64,000 nucleotides of DNA, taken from positions 1 through 64,000 of the forward strand of contig NZ_JACOPF010000005.1 in the NCBI RefSeq assembly GCF_014287475.1, given 5' to 3'. The DNA comes from Mediterraneibacter hominis. GTDB lineage: Bacteria; Bacillota; Clostridia; Lachnospirales; Lachnospiraceae. How positions within the stretch are numbered: the stretch's first letter is position 1; each line of letters starts with the position of its first letter. The position numbers were made by a program, and so were the translations under genes. The notes under the pieces were generated by a model, which was given only the letters and a program-made list of their open reading frames with translations, ran no database searches and was not told the DNA's origin. Shown one piece after another: positions 17,732 through 25,293 of the stretch.

Positions 17732-17807
17732 GGCTTCACGCTTCTATGCATTTCCAATCGGAAGTAGTATAGATACTTCTAATTGAAGGGCTATAACAAC
17801 GTGAACC
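17732..17807. repeat. long imperfect hairpin 3 between convergent genes
   Basis: GGCTTCACG (17732-17740) pairs with CGTGAACC (17800-17807), enclosing TTCCAATCGGAAGTA / TACTTCTAATTGAA. It lies immediately beyond the 3' end of the minus-strand ABC permease gene and could serve as its terminator structure. Confidence 0.6.
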
Positions 17808-17813
17808 ATTTCG

Positions 17814-19838
17814 TCAATTAACTTTGTGGTATTCTTTTAGGCGGCATTTTACTTCGGCATAGGAGTTTGTCTCTTTATTTTCGATTTTTACCTTTGGATT
17901 TTCAGACAGGGGATAGAGGAGGGGCTGTACATCAAATTCCTCTGGAACCAGCCTGTTTTTCCATGCTTCAATTTCTTCTGGAGTTTCATAGACGTTTCTT
18001 ATTACTCCACCGTTGTAGCCATTTGGGACAGAATAGTGGGTGAAAATTTCTATGGAAATGATTGGATAGTCAGCAATAGACTTAGCTGTGTCTATTCCTA
18101 TGGACTGAAGCAGGGCATTTGTCTGTGTAAAAAATGGATAAACTAAAATTTCTGTCGCAGTACCGCTTTTTTGTGACTCAATAGTTAAAATTCCTGTAGG
18201 CAAATCTTCTGAAAGAGATTCCATTTTCATCTGTAATACATCTGCGGAACAGGCGTCCAATAAACTTTTTTTGTCATCAGAAGATAATGAAAGGGGTATA
18301 TCTGTGATCCCGTCAGACCAGGTGAACAGATCTTTGCTGGTATCTCCGAGATAATCGGGGTTAGAGACAGGGTAGGCGATTGCTTTATATTCATTCGTTT
18401 CATAGACAGAGGAAAAGGAGGAGAACATTTCCTTACTGAGTGCATAAACGCGGTAATGTTCTTTTTTATTCTTTAAGTGATAGCAGACGGTTGCGGTAGT
18501 GTAAGAGGCTTCTTCATATGCAGGCTGTCTGGAAGAAGCTTCCTTTGATTCAATAAGGGACTGGAGCCAGGACATACCGAGTGCTTTGGCTTCTCCTGAA
18601 AAACGATAAAGATCTAATTGTTTATCTGTTGCATAAGAATTGCCGTACATTATTTCTGAGTACATATCTTCGTCCATGTCAAGTCCTGCAATACTGATAC
18701 TTAGAGAGTCTACCTGTTCGCTTTGGGGGAAATAAGAATCATAAGCAGAAGCACCTGCAAGGAAAGCACAGCTTGTACAGACAGCGGCTGCTCCGGTAAG
18801 GAAAGGCTGCATTTTACGGCGCAGAAGGATTCTATGGGAATCCTGTACGAGCGCTTCCAGGAGAAGATGCAGCAGAAAAGAGACGATTGCAATACATATA
18901 AAAGAGAACAGAACTGCCAAACCTAAGTTTGTCTGTGTAACATTGGTTATATGGAACAGAAAACTGGTACATAAAAGTCCGGCAAGGAAAGTAAGAAGAA
19001 TTTCTGTAGTTCGTTCTGCCAGAGTAAAAGCAAAAATTTTGCCGGCCATTTCTGGTTTTCGTTTTTTCTGTCCCAGTGCGAAAAGGCAAAATAGCAAAAG
19101 AATCCATATAGCTGCCGTCAAAAGCAGACTGCCGGCAGGGGTATAGGTAAGGACAAGTGTTTTATCAAACAGAAAGGTACCGCACAGGGTGCGGCAGAAC
19201 TCAAAGGGAACCAGGCACGCATATAAGGATTCAAGAAGAGGAGATTTATAATATGTCTGAAAGCAATTTTGAGACAGCGGCAGAAATACATGATTTATCA
19301 GAAGATGAAAATAGCATAAAAATCCTGTAGACAGAAGTGCGGCAGGAATGAGGCCGCCGCATAGAACGACAGAACAGATGACAACGTGGTACAACAGAAG
19401 AAAAACGCCTGCATAGACCAAGATACTCTTGGAGGTGTAAGACAGAATATATGGATAAAATGTAAGATCCACACTACTCTGATAAATACTTAATATTGCC
19501 ATAGAAAGGGACAGCGGCAAAAGAAAATGGAAAAGCCCGTGCAGATAGCGTGTCCAGAAGATACATGTCTTCGTGACAGGGAGGCTGTAGTAAAGGGCCA
19601 GTTTCTTAGGCTGCAATAAATAGAAAAATTCGGTAAATCCTAAAGCGACCCCAAGCCCAGTGCATATATAGAGGAGTTCTGTGCTTCCGATACCGAAAAA
19701 AGTATATTCTGTATCAACACTTAAGACAGTTATTTTTATAATACAGTAAATACAGAAAGCGCTCCAAGAGAGAAATGCGGTAAGATGCCCTCTTTCGGCT
19801 TCTTTTATCCAATTAAAGAAAGACTTTGCGGATGTCAT
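17814..19838 (-). CDS. ABC-2-like transporter permease
   Basis: This protein of about 674 residues has roughly ten to twelve hydrophobic helices in its first 380 residues. It then has a last helix near 340-365 and a large soluble C-terminal domain of about 290 residues (YDSYFPQSEQVDSLSISIAG onward), probably extracytoplasmic. It overlaps the end of the ATPase gene, so the two form one exporter. The ATG at 19838 was preferred over 19844 because GGAGG ends 9 bases before it. The substrate is unknown; similar pairs in Firmicutes are often linked to envelope or peptide export. Confidence 0.8.
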   Translation of the reverse strand: MTSAKSFFNWIKEAERGHLTAFLSWSAFCIYCIIKITVLSVDTEYTFFGIGSTELLYICTGLGVALGFTEFFYLLQPKKLALYYSLPVTKTCIFWTRYLHGLFHFLLPLSLSMAILSIYQSSVDLTFYPYILSYTSKSILVYAGVFLLLYHVVICSVVLCGGLIPAALLSTGFLCYFHLLINHVFLPLSQNCFQTYYKSPLLESLYACLVPFEFCRTLCGTFLFDKTLVLTYTPAGSLLLTAAIWILLLFCLFALGQKKRKPEMAGKIFAFTLAERTTEILLTFLAGLLCTSFLFHITNVTQTNLGLAVLFSFICIAIVSFLLHLLLEALVQDSHRILLRRKMQPFLTGAAAVCTSCAFLAGASAYDSYFPQSEQVDSLSISIAGLDMDEDMYSEIMYGNSYATDKQLDLYRFSGEAKALGMSWLQSLIESKEASSRQPAYEEASYTTATVCYHLKNKKEHYRVYALSKEMFSSFSSVYETNEYKAIAYPVSNPDYLGDTSKDLFTWSDGITDIPLSLSSDDKKSLLDACSADVLQMKMESLSEDLPTGILTIESQKSGTATEILVYPFFTQTNALLQSIGIDTAKSIADYPIISIEIFTHYSVPNGYNGGVIRNVYETPEEIEAWKNRLVPEEFDVQPLLYPLSENPKVKIENKETNSYAEVKCRLKEYHKVN

Positions 19839-20715
19839 AACCATTTTCCTCCATCTGCGTCATAAAAATTTCTTCCAGCGTCAAAGAAATATTTTCAGAG
19901 AAAACAGGGTGCTTTTCCTGAATTTTCTGCTGTATTGTCTGTAGGTCTCCTTTTGCGATAATCGTGGAAAAATATCCGTCCGTATGGCAGTGTATGACAT
20001 ATAGCTCTTTTCGGAGTTCTTCGATCGATTCTTTACTAGAAAATACACATTGCATTTTATAGACGTCTGCTGTGCTATGGGATATATCGGCGGAGGTGAT
20101 AAGTCCCCCTTTGTGGAGGATTCCTATATTTTGACAAATATCTTGCAAAGCATCCAATTTGTGAGAAGCTACAAGGACAGTAAAATTCCGGCGCGTCATT
20201 TCCTGCCTGAAAAGATTCTTCATAAGTTTTGTGGCAATCGGATCAAGGCCGTCAAATACTTCATCACAAAATACATATCTGGTTCCTGCACATAAGGCAA
20301 GGATAAGAAATGCCTGGCGCTTCATGCCTTTGGAAAAGGTGCGTAAGGGAAAGCACATATCCAGATTCAGAGCCTCCGCCATATAGGAGACGGAATCTGT
20401 GTCTAGATTAGGATATTGGCGCTTGTAAAACTGTGCCATTGTTTCCAGTGAAGCATTTGGGAAGTAATAGGGCTCATCTGGAAGACAGAAAAAAGATTGC
20501 TTGGAATCTGCACAGAGAGAAGGGGAGACACCGTCTATTTTAACTGTCCCTTCATCTGCGGTAAGAATACCCGACAGGATTTTAAGCAGGGTACTTTTTC
20601 CCGCACCGTTTGTGCCGAGAAGTCCGAAGAAATTTCCGTCCGGTATGGTAAGTGAAACATGATTTACAGCACAAAGGCTGCCGAAATATTTTGTAAGATT
20701 ATAAAGTTCAATCAT
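19813..20715 (-). CDS. ABC transporter ATP-binding protein
   Basis: This 300-residue ATPase has Walker A GTNGAGKST, signature region LRTFSKGMKRQ, Walker B YVFCDEVFDGLDP and H-loop ASH, of the CcmA/NatA type used with ABC-2 permeases. A C-terminal extension of about 80 residues follows the nucleotide-binding domain. The start is the ATG at 20715 behind an AGGAGGC site; the longer frame to 20796 crosses that site and is not used. It overlaps the permease by 26 bases at its 3' end. Confidence 0.9.
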   Translation of the reverse strand: MIELYNLTKYFGSLCAVNHVSLTIPDGNFFGLLGTNGAGKSTLLKILSGILTADEGTVKIDGVSPSLCADSKQSFFCLPDEPYYFPNASLETMAQFYKRQYPNLDTDSVSYMAEALNLDMCFPLRTFSKGMKRQAFLILALCAGTRYVFCDEVFDGLDPIATKLMKNLFRQEMTRRNFTVLVASHKLDALQDICQNIGILHKGGLITSADISHSTADVYKMQCVFSSKESIEELRKELYVIHCHTDGYFSTIIAKGDLQTIQQKIQEKHPVFSENISLTLEEIFMTQMEENGYDIRKVFL

Positions 20716-20777
20716 AGCACGCCTCCTAGAATATATGGAAGAAACACCAGGCTGGCACCTATGTCGGGTACGCCAAA

Positions 20778-20791
20778 TTTTGTGCACAAAA
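20778..20791. promoter_or_regulatory. palindrome TTTTGTGCACAAAA
   Basis: A perfect 14-bp palindrome lies in the 98-base gap between the shell protein gene and the ABC ATPase gene (both minus strand). It could be an operator for the ABC genes. Confidence 0.4.
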
Positions 20792-20813
20792 AACAAACAA
20801 TTCGCCTTTTTAA

Positions 20814-21539
20814 TTACAGATATGGCTGAGTGGGAGTTTCAGGGCAGCTTCCCATAGACACGAGAAGCTGTAAGCCAATGTCCCGTGCAGTGAGGACAGC
20901 ATTTTTGACAGCGCTCGCCTCACCAGTGACGGCTACAATTACTTCATTAGAATGACTGGTTCCTATATCCGGCGTCATATAACGGATTATCTCGACGGGA
21001 GAAGATTTTACAGCAAGATCTGCCATTACAAGCCCAATGGCGGCAGGGGAGCCGCAGAAGAAACCAAAAGGCTTGCCAAGCGGGGCACCAAAGGCGAAAG
21101 AAAGAGCCTGATCCGCGCTGGCGGAATAAGTAAATTCCAAATGTCCGGCTTCGCTGATGTAAAGCTCACCGGCATATTTTGCAGTAAATTCCAGTGAGAT
21201 TTCCACAGCACGCCGCACGTCGGAGACATTCTCACCGCCAATGATGATGAAATTACCATGGCCGCCCCATCCTTTTGTATCTCTTGGAAGCTGAATAGAT
21301 ATAACTTCTGTGTTGGTAGATTTGACTGCTTCGTCCACTGCGTTGATCTGTCCGGCAGCTCCGGTGCGGGAGCTTAGTATGCCGAGGCTTTTGTATGGTT
21401 TATCCAGGTGCATCTGCGCCAACAAGGAGGGTTCCACTCCTGGTATGACAAGACCGATGGTGTCAAGTACGGTGGTTCCTACAAATTCAGAAAGTGTACA
21501 GTCCATGGGGATTTTTGTCAGTTCATTTACATTTATCAT
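20814..21539 (-). CDS. tandem-BMC shell protein, PduB/EtuB type
   Basis: This 241-residue shell protein contains two BMC folds (about residues 20-125 and 130-235). Features shared with PduB/EtuB are SEFVGTTVLDTIGLVIPGVEPSLLAQM, SRTGAAGQINAVDEAVK, WGGHGNFIIIGGENVSDVRRAVE and the second repeat EVIVAVTGEASAVKNAVLTARDIGLQLL. Such proteins form trimeric pseudohexamers with a gated pore in microcompartment facets. It is translated from ATG at 21539 with an AAAGGAGT site, 44 bases after the dehydrogenase gene on the same strand. It is an orphan: the main microcompartment locus is about 20 kb away and has no PduB-type protein of its own. Confidence 0.9.
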   Translation of the reverse strand: MINVNELTKIPMDCTLSEFVGTTVLDTIGLVIPGVEPSLLAQMHLDKPYKSLGILSSRTGAAGQINAVDEAVKSTNTEVISIQLPRDTKGWGGHGNFIIIGGENVSDVRRAVEISLEFTAKYAGELYISEAGHLEFTYSASADQALSFAFGAPLGKPFGFFCGSPAAIGLVMADLAVKSSPVEIIRYMTPDIGTSHSNEVIVAVTGEASAVKNAVLTARDIGLQLLVSMGSCPETPTQPYL

Positions 21540-21583
21540 ATCGAAGATACTCCTTTATTGTCTTGAATGTATTGGAAAATTAT

Positions 21584-22315
21584 TTATAAAAAGCCCCCGT
21601 CCAGTCCAATAATCTGTCCGGTAAGATAAGGATGCCCGCAGGCAAGAGAGAGGGCAAGCTCTGCTACTTCTGTTGGTGTGCCAAATCGTCCGGCGGGAAT
21701 TTCTTCTTTCAGTGCAAATCGTTCAGCTTCTGAAAATTGGTCGTTCATACATGTGTCAATAACACCGCAGGCAATGGCATTTACCTGGATATTTGAAGGG
21801 GCCAGCTCTTTTGCCAGTGCTTTTGTGAGTCCGTTCATTCCAGCTTTTGCCGCCGAATAGGCAGCTTCGCAGGAGGCGCCCGATGTTCCCCACATAGAAG
21901 AAATATTGATGATTTTCCCCTGTTTTTGTCTGACCATATAAGGGATGGCAGCACGACAGCAGTAGAATACGGAAAAAAGATTCGTGCGCATTAATTCTTC
22001 CCATTGCGGATTAGTCATATCCTGTAACAGACCTATGTGCGATACGCCGGCATTGTTAATGAGGACGTCCAGTCCGGAACAGGTTTGTGAAATGGTATCG
22101 AATATCTGATCCACATTCTCAGGATTTCCTACATCACCGGGAACGATTGTACAGGAGGCGCCGATTGCTTCTAATTCGCGGCGTACGGTTTCCAGATCAT
22201 CAAGGGATTTCCGGCAGTTTAAAAATACATGAAATCCTGCTTTTGAAAAGACAAAAGCACAGGCACGGCCGATCCCGCGGGACGCGCCTGTTATTAAAAC
22301 ATTTTTTTTGTTCAT
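21584..22315 (-). CDS. short-chain dehydrogenase/reductase (FabG-like)
   Basis: This 243-residue SDR has the cofactor motif TGASRGIGRA (residues 10-19), NNAG at about 88-91, catalytic Ser in NISSMWG and Y-x3-K in YSAAK. The C-terminus GQIIGLDGGF is typical of classical FabG-like enzymes. The residues RKSLDD after the second strand suggest NADPH preference. The real substrate is unknown. Because it is transcribed directly into the PduB-type shell gene, a role in aldehyde/ketone or 1,2-diol metabolism is conceivable, but it shows no encapsulation helix at either end. Confidence 0.88.
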   Translation of the reverse strand: MNKKNVLITGASRGIGRACAFVFSKAGFHVFLNCRKSLDDLETVRRELEAIGASCTIVPGDVGNPENVDQIFDTISQTCSGLDVLINNAGVSHIGLLQDMTNPQWEELMRTNLFSVFYCCRAAIPYMVRQKQGKIINISSMWGTSGASCEAAYSAAKAGMNGLTKALAKELAPSNIQVNAIACGVIDTCMNDQFSEAERFALKEEIPAGRFGTPTEVAELALSLACGHPYLTGQIIGLDGGFL

Positions 22316-22333
22316 AGGCTACCTCGATTTTTT

Positions 22334-22457
22334 ATACCCTGAAGGGCATACCGCAACTTACTCCCTTCGGGATGGCGGGCTTCGCCCGATAAGGTATACC
22401 CTGAAGGGCATACCGTAATTCATTCCCTTCGGGAGGACGGGCTTCGCCCGATAAGGT
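22334..22457. repeat. interspersed ~62-bp hairpin repeat, tandem copies B and C
   Basis: Two head-to-tail units with a period of 62 bases start at 22334 and 22396. Each reads ATACCCTGAAGGGCATACCG, then CCCTTCGGGA and CGGGCTTCGCCCGATAAGGT. A third, diverged copy lies at 1085-1150. Each unit has perfect mini-palindromes (CCCTGAAGGG-like; CCCTTCGGGA; CGGGCTTCGCCCG). They sit between the divergent SDR and HD-hydrolase genes. Confidence 0.88.
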
Positions 22458-22510
22458 ATATCTTATTTTATAAGTATAGCGTATCCGATAAAATTTGTAT
22501 ACTGTTTTCA

Positions 22511-22539
22511 TTGTGATTCCAAAGGGCATATGGTATGAT
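22511..22539 (+). promoter_or_regulatory. promoter of the HD-hydrolase/ParA unit
   Basis: TTGTGA and TATGAT are separated by 17 bases, 38 bases upstream of the HD-domain gene start. Confidence 0.5.
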
Positions 22540-22577
22540 TTTATTGAAGGTTTGAGGCAAGGAGGCGGCGATAAAAG

Positions 22578-23135
22578 ATGATAGATGAAGCCATAGAATT
22601 TGCGACGAAAGCACATGCGGGGCAGTTCAGAAAAGGGACAAAAAGACCCTATATTGTACATCCGATAGAGGTGGCTGACATTGTAGCTACAATGACGCAG
22701 GATGAAGAAATTATCAGCGCGGCGGTACTCCATGATACGATTGAGGACTGCCGGGAGGTTACAGAAGACATACTGAAAGAAAAATTCGGAGAGCGTGTGG
22801 CATCTATGGTGGCATTGGAAAGCGAAGATAAGTCCAAAAGCTGGGAGGAGAGAAAAGGCGCGACGATTATCCGGCTGAAAAATGCGCCCAGACCGATACA
22901 GATGATAGGATTAGCGGACAAGCTGTCGAATATGAGAGATATTGACCGGGATTATCCGGCAGAAGGAGAGAACCTTTGGAAACGGTTTCGGATGCAAAGT
23001 AAATCAGCGATTGCATGGTATTACCGGGGGGTACAAGAGGCGCTGGAACAGGACTTCGCGGGAGTGGAAGCATATGAGGAGTACTGCAGGCTGGTAGAGA
23101 AGAATTTTGGTTCTGATATAGAACCGTTTATATAG
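22578..23135 (+). CDS. HD-domain hydrolase, RelA/SpoT-HD or MESH1-like
   Basis: This 185-residue protein is a stand-alone HD domain with KAHAGQFRKGTKRPYIVHPIEVA, LHDTIEDC (HD metal pair) and IGLADKLSNMRDI. This order of motifs is that of (p)ppGpp hydrolase domains and of small MESH1-like enzymes that remove the 3'-pyrophosphate of the alarmone. The length is typical for a single-domain hydrolase. A related use on other nucleotides cannot be excluded. A ParA-like gene follows 23 bases downstream. The window also holds an alarmone synthetase at 7648. Confidence 0.82.
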   Translation: MIDEAIEFATKAHAGQFRKGTKRPYIVHPIEVADIVATMTQDEEIISAAVLHDTIEDCREVTEDILKEKFGERVASMVALESEDKSKSWEERKGATIIRLKNAPRPIQMIGLADKLSNMRDIDRDYPAEGENLWKRFRMQSKSAIAWYYRGVQEALEQDFAGVEAYEEYCRLVEKNFGSDIEPFI

Positions 23136-23158
23136 ACAGTGAAAAGGAGAGGCGCAGC

Positions 23159-23944
23159 ATGAGAAAAACAAGAGTAATCTGTTTTGCAAATAATAAAGGC
23201 GGGAGTGGTAAATCAACGACCTGCTCGAACGTAGGGTACGGTATGACAGAATTGGGGAATAGAGTGCTTCTGATTGACGGAGATATGCAGATGAACCTGT
23301 CCTTATCTCTTTTTGATGAAGAGAAGGTGCTGGAATTTGCACAGGGAAGCAGGAACCTTTATGAAGGAATCAAAAGACAGGATGACCTCAGGGACTATAT
23401 TGTGCACTCTCCTTATGAAAACCTGGATTTGCTTCCCTCCTCTACACTAATGAGTTCTATAGAATATGAATTGTTTACGAAATGGCAGAGAGAATATATA
23501 TTAAAAAAAGGAATGAAAAATATTGTAGAATCGGGCAGTTATGATTATATATTGATTGATGCGCCGCCGACACTTGGGGGATGGGTGATGAATGTGCTCT
23601 GTGCATCAGATGAAGTAATTATCCCGGTAGAATCTACTCCCTGGGGGCTCTTTGGACTGGGCAACATGTTTGAATTTCTGGAAGAAGTGCGTCAGATTGC
23701 GCCGGACTTAAAATTAGGCGGGATTGTGATTACAAAAGTAGATACGCGAAAGAACTATTTTAAACAGACGCTGGAGACATTAAAAGAATTAGAGAACGTA
23801 AAAGTATTTGACACTTATATCAGAGTGGACAGTGCAGTTGAGTGGTCGCAGGATAATAACGCGCCGGTTATCGCATATAAGAAAAACAGCCGCAGCGCCG
23901 GAGAATATATGGAACTTGCAAAAGAAATCACAGGGCAAAGTTAG
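23159..23944 (+). CDS. ParA/Soj-like ATPase
   Basis: This 261-residue deviant-Walker ATPase has KGGSGKSTT at about residues 14-22, LLIDGDMQMNLS with the Walker A' Asp, DYILIDAPPTLGG (Walker B) and a C-terminal switch region KVDTRKNYFKQT. ParA proteins position DNA or protein cargo using dynamic ATP-dependent gradients. No ParB partner is encoded next to it. It is flanked by the HD hydrolase and an AraC regulator (9 bases downstream) in one apparent unit. Some microcompartments are positioned by McdA-type ParA proteins, but this gene is 18 kb from the main locus and such a role is only a guess. Confidence 0.88.
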   Translation: MRKTRVICFANNKGGSGKSTTCSNVGYGMTELGNRVLLIDGDMQMNLSLSLFDEEKVLEFAQGSRNLYEGIKRQDDLRDYIVHSPYENLDLLPSSTLMSSIEYELFTKWQREYILKKGMKNIVESGSYDYILIDAPPTLGGWVMNVLCASDEVIIPVESTPWGLFGLGNMFEFLEEVRQIAPDLKLGGIVITKVDTRKNYFKQTLETLKELENVKVFDTYIRVDSAVEWSQDNNAPVIAYKKNSRSAGEYMELAKEITGQS

Positions 23945-23952
23945 GTGATGGA

Positions 23953-24912
23953 ATGGATGCCGAATTATTAAAAGAATTATCCGTTATTACGGAGGAAGAG
24001 AAGAAGATACTGGACGAGAGGAAGGGGATTGATCCCAATATTTATACAGAGAAAAAGGATATGGTGATTGACTGTGAAAAGCTTTTGCAGAAGGGAAAGC
24101 TGATTCAGGTGCGGCCGCATACCAGGTTTGTTCGTTTTCCAAAGCACAGACATAATTATGTGGAAGTGATTTACATGTGCCAGGGATCCACCACCCATAT
24201 TCTGAATGGAAATAAGGTCGTTCTGGAAGAGGGCGACCTGCTTTTTTTAAATCCGAATGCGGTGCAGGAAATCCTTCCAGCAGGGGAAGATGACATAGCC
24301 GTAAATTTTATCGTTTTGCCGGAGTTCTTTGATACGGCATTTTCTATGATGGGCGAAGAGGAAAATTTACTCAAAGATTTTCTTATCAAAGCCTTGTGCG
24401 GAAGAGATGAAGATACTGCATACCTGTATTTCCATGTGGCAGGTATTCTGCCGGTACAGAATTTGATAGAAAATATGGTCTGGACGATTTTCTATGATTC
24501 TTCTAATAAAAGAAGCTGTAACCAGATAACCATGGGGCTTCTTCTCTTGCAGCTTCTGAATTATATGGACAAGATGGAGGTAGGCAACCGGCAGTTTGAC
24601 ACAGAGCTGACAGGAAATGTATTGAGCTATGTAGATGAACATTATAAAAACGGCACCTTGTCAGAATTGGCAGAGATGATGGGATATGACGTATACTGGC
24701 TGAGCAGGGAGATAAAAAAAAGGACTGGAAAGACATACAAAGAGCTTTTGCTTTCTAAAAGGATGCAGCAGGCCTCCTATCTTTTGACAAAGAGCAGTCT
24801 GCCGGTGACGGATATTATCGAGCTGGTGGGATACGACAACAGCAGTTACTTTTACCGGAAATTTAAAGAAAAATACGGGCTAAGCCCAAAGGAGTACCGC
24901 AAGAGACAATGA
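23953..24912 (+). CDS. AraC-family transcriptional regulator
   Basis: This 319-residue protein has an N-terminal cupin-type sensor domain (HRHNYVEVIYMCQGSTTHILNG, EGDLLFLNPNAVQEI) and a C-terminal pair of helix-turn-helix motifs (LSELAEMMGYDVYWLSREIKKRTG; VTDIIELVGYDNSSYFYRKFKEKYGLSPKEYRKRQ). This is the pattern of carbohydrate-responsive AraC regulators. It begins 9 bases after the ParA-like gene. Its targets are not evident; the minus-strand AraC regulator at 25238-26308 is its relative and sits divergent to rhamnose genes. Confidence 0.88.
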   Translation: MDAELLKELSVITEEEKKILDERKGIDPNIYTEKKDMVIDCEKLLQKGKLIQVRPHTRFVRFPKHRHNYVEVIYMCQGSTTHILNGNKVVLEEGDLLFLNPNAVQEILPAGEDDIAVNFIVLPEFFDTAFSMMGEEENLLKDFLIKALCGRDEDTAYLYFHVAGILPVQNLIENMVWTIFYDSSNKRSCNQITMGLLLLQLLNYMDKMEVGNRQFDTELTGNVLSYVDEHYKNGTLSELAEMMGYDVYWLSREIKKRTGKTYKELLLSKRMQQASYLLTKSSLPVTDIIELVGYDNSSYFYRKFKEKYGLSPKEYRKRQ

Positions 24913-24954
24913 TAAATGCAGCGCTATATAATTGTATGTGGAAGGGGAGGAAGG

Positions 24955-25293
24955 ATGAAAGATTTCTTGAAACAAGAGAAAAAAGAATTCATTGGATTAA
25001 TTACATCTGTCGTCTTGTTACTTTGGTTTTGGTATATAGACAGCGAAATCGATACGGTTTTTATCATCTTTATAATTATAGACTTGATCATAATCATGGT
25101 GGATGCAATCATAACGGTAAAAAAAGAAGAAAGAAATAAAGATATTTTTTCTGAGGGAAATAGAGAGCTCCAAACAGGGGTAGGCGTGACTCGTATCACG
25201 CCTACCCCTGAAATTGTGTCGGGCTACCCGTATATATTTATTTTCTGTTTGCTTTTCGAAATGCAAAGGGGGTTGTTCCATATCGCTTCTTAA
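24955..25293 (+). CDS. small two-helix membrane protein, uncertain 3' end
   Basis: An open frame of 112 residues starts at ATG 24955 behind GGGAGGAAGG, 43 bases after the AraC gene. Residues 10-50 form two hydrophobic helices (FIGLITSVVLLLWFWYI; TVFIIFIIIDLIIIMVDAII) followed by a charged tail. The frame then reads straight through the perfect 15-bp hairpin at 25175-25210 and overlaps the last 56 bases of the convergent AraC gene, which is unusual. The N-terminal half looks real; the last 40 residues may not be functional. The family is unknown. Confidence 0.5.
   Translation: MKDFLKQEKKEFIGLITSVVLLLWFWYIDSEIDTVFIIFIIIDLIIIMVDAIITVKKEERNKDIFSEGNRELQTGVGVTRITPTPEIVSGYPYIFIFCLLFEMQRGLFHIAS
25175..25210. 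terminator. perfect 15-bp hairpin between convergent genes
   Basis: CAGGGGTAGGCGTGA (25175-25189) and its exact complement (25196-25210) have a 6-base loop. It is well placed as a bidirectional terminator for the small membrane gene and the convergent AraC gene, but neither side has a strong T-run. Confidence 0.6.

Noticed and set aside
22332..22733. Minus-strand frame of 133 codons across the 62-bp repeats
   Set aside because: It is created by the repeat sequence (62 bases is not a multiple of 3, giving shifting repeats) and overlaps the promoter and start of the HD-hydrolase gene; no ribosome site or family match.
23159..23944. ParA-like ATPase as a dedicated microcompartment-positioning protein (McdA)
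   Set aside because: It is 18 kb from the compartment locus, has no McdB-like neighbour and sits with an HD hydrolase and an AraC regulator; kept only as a remote possibility.
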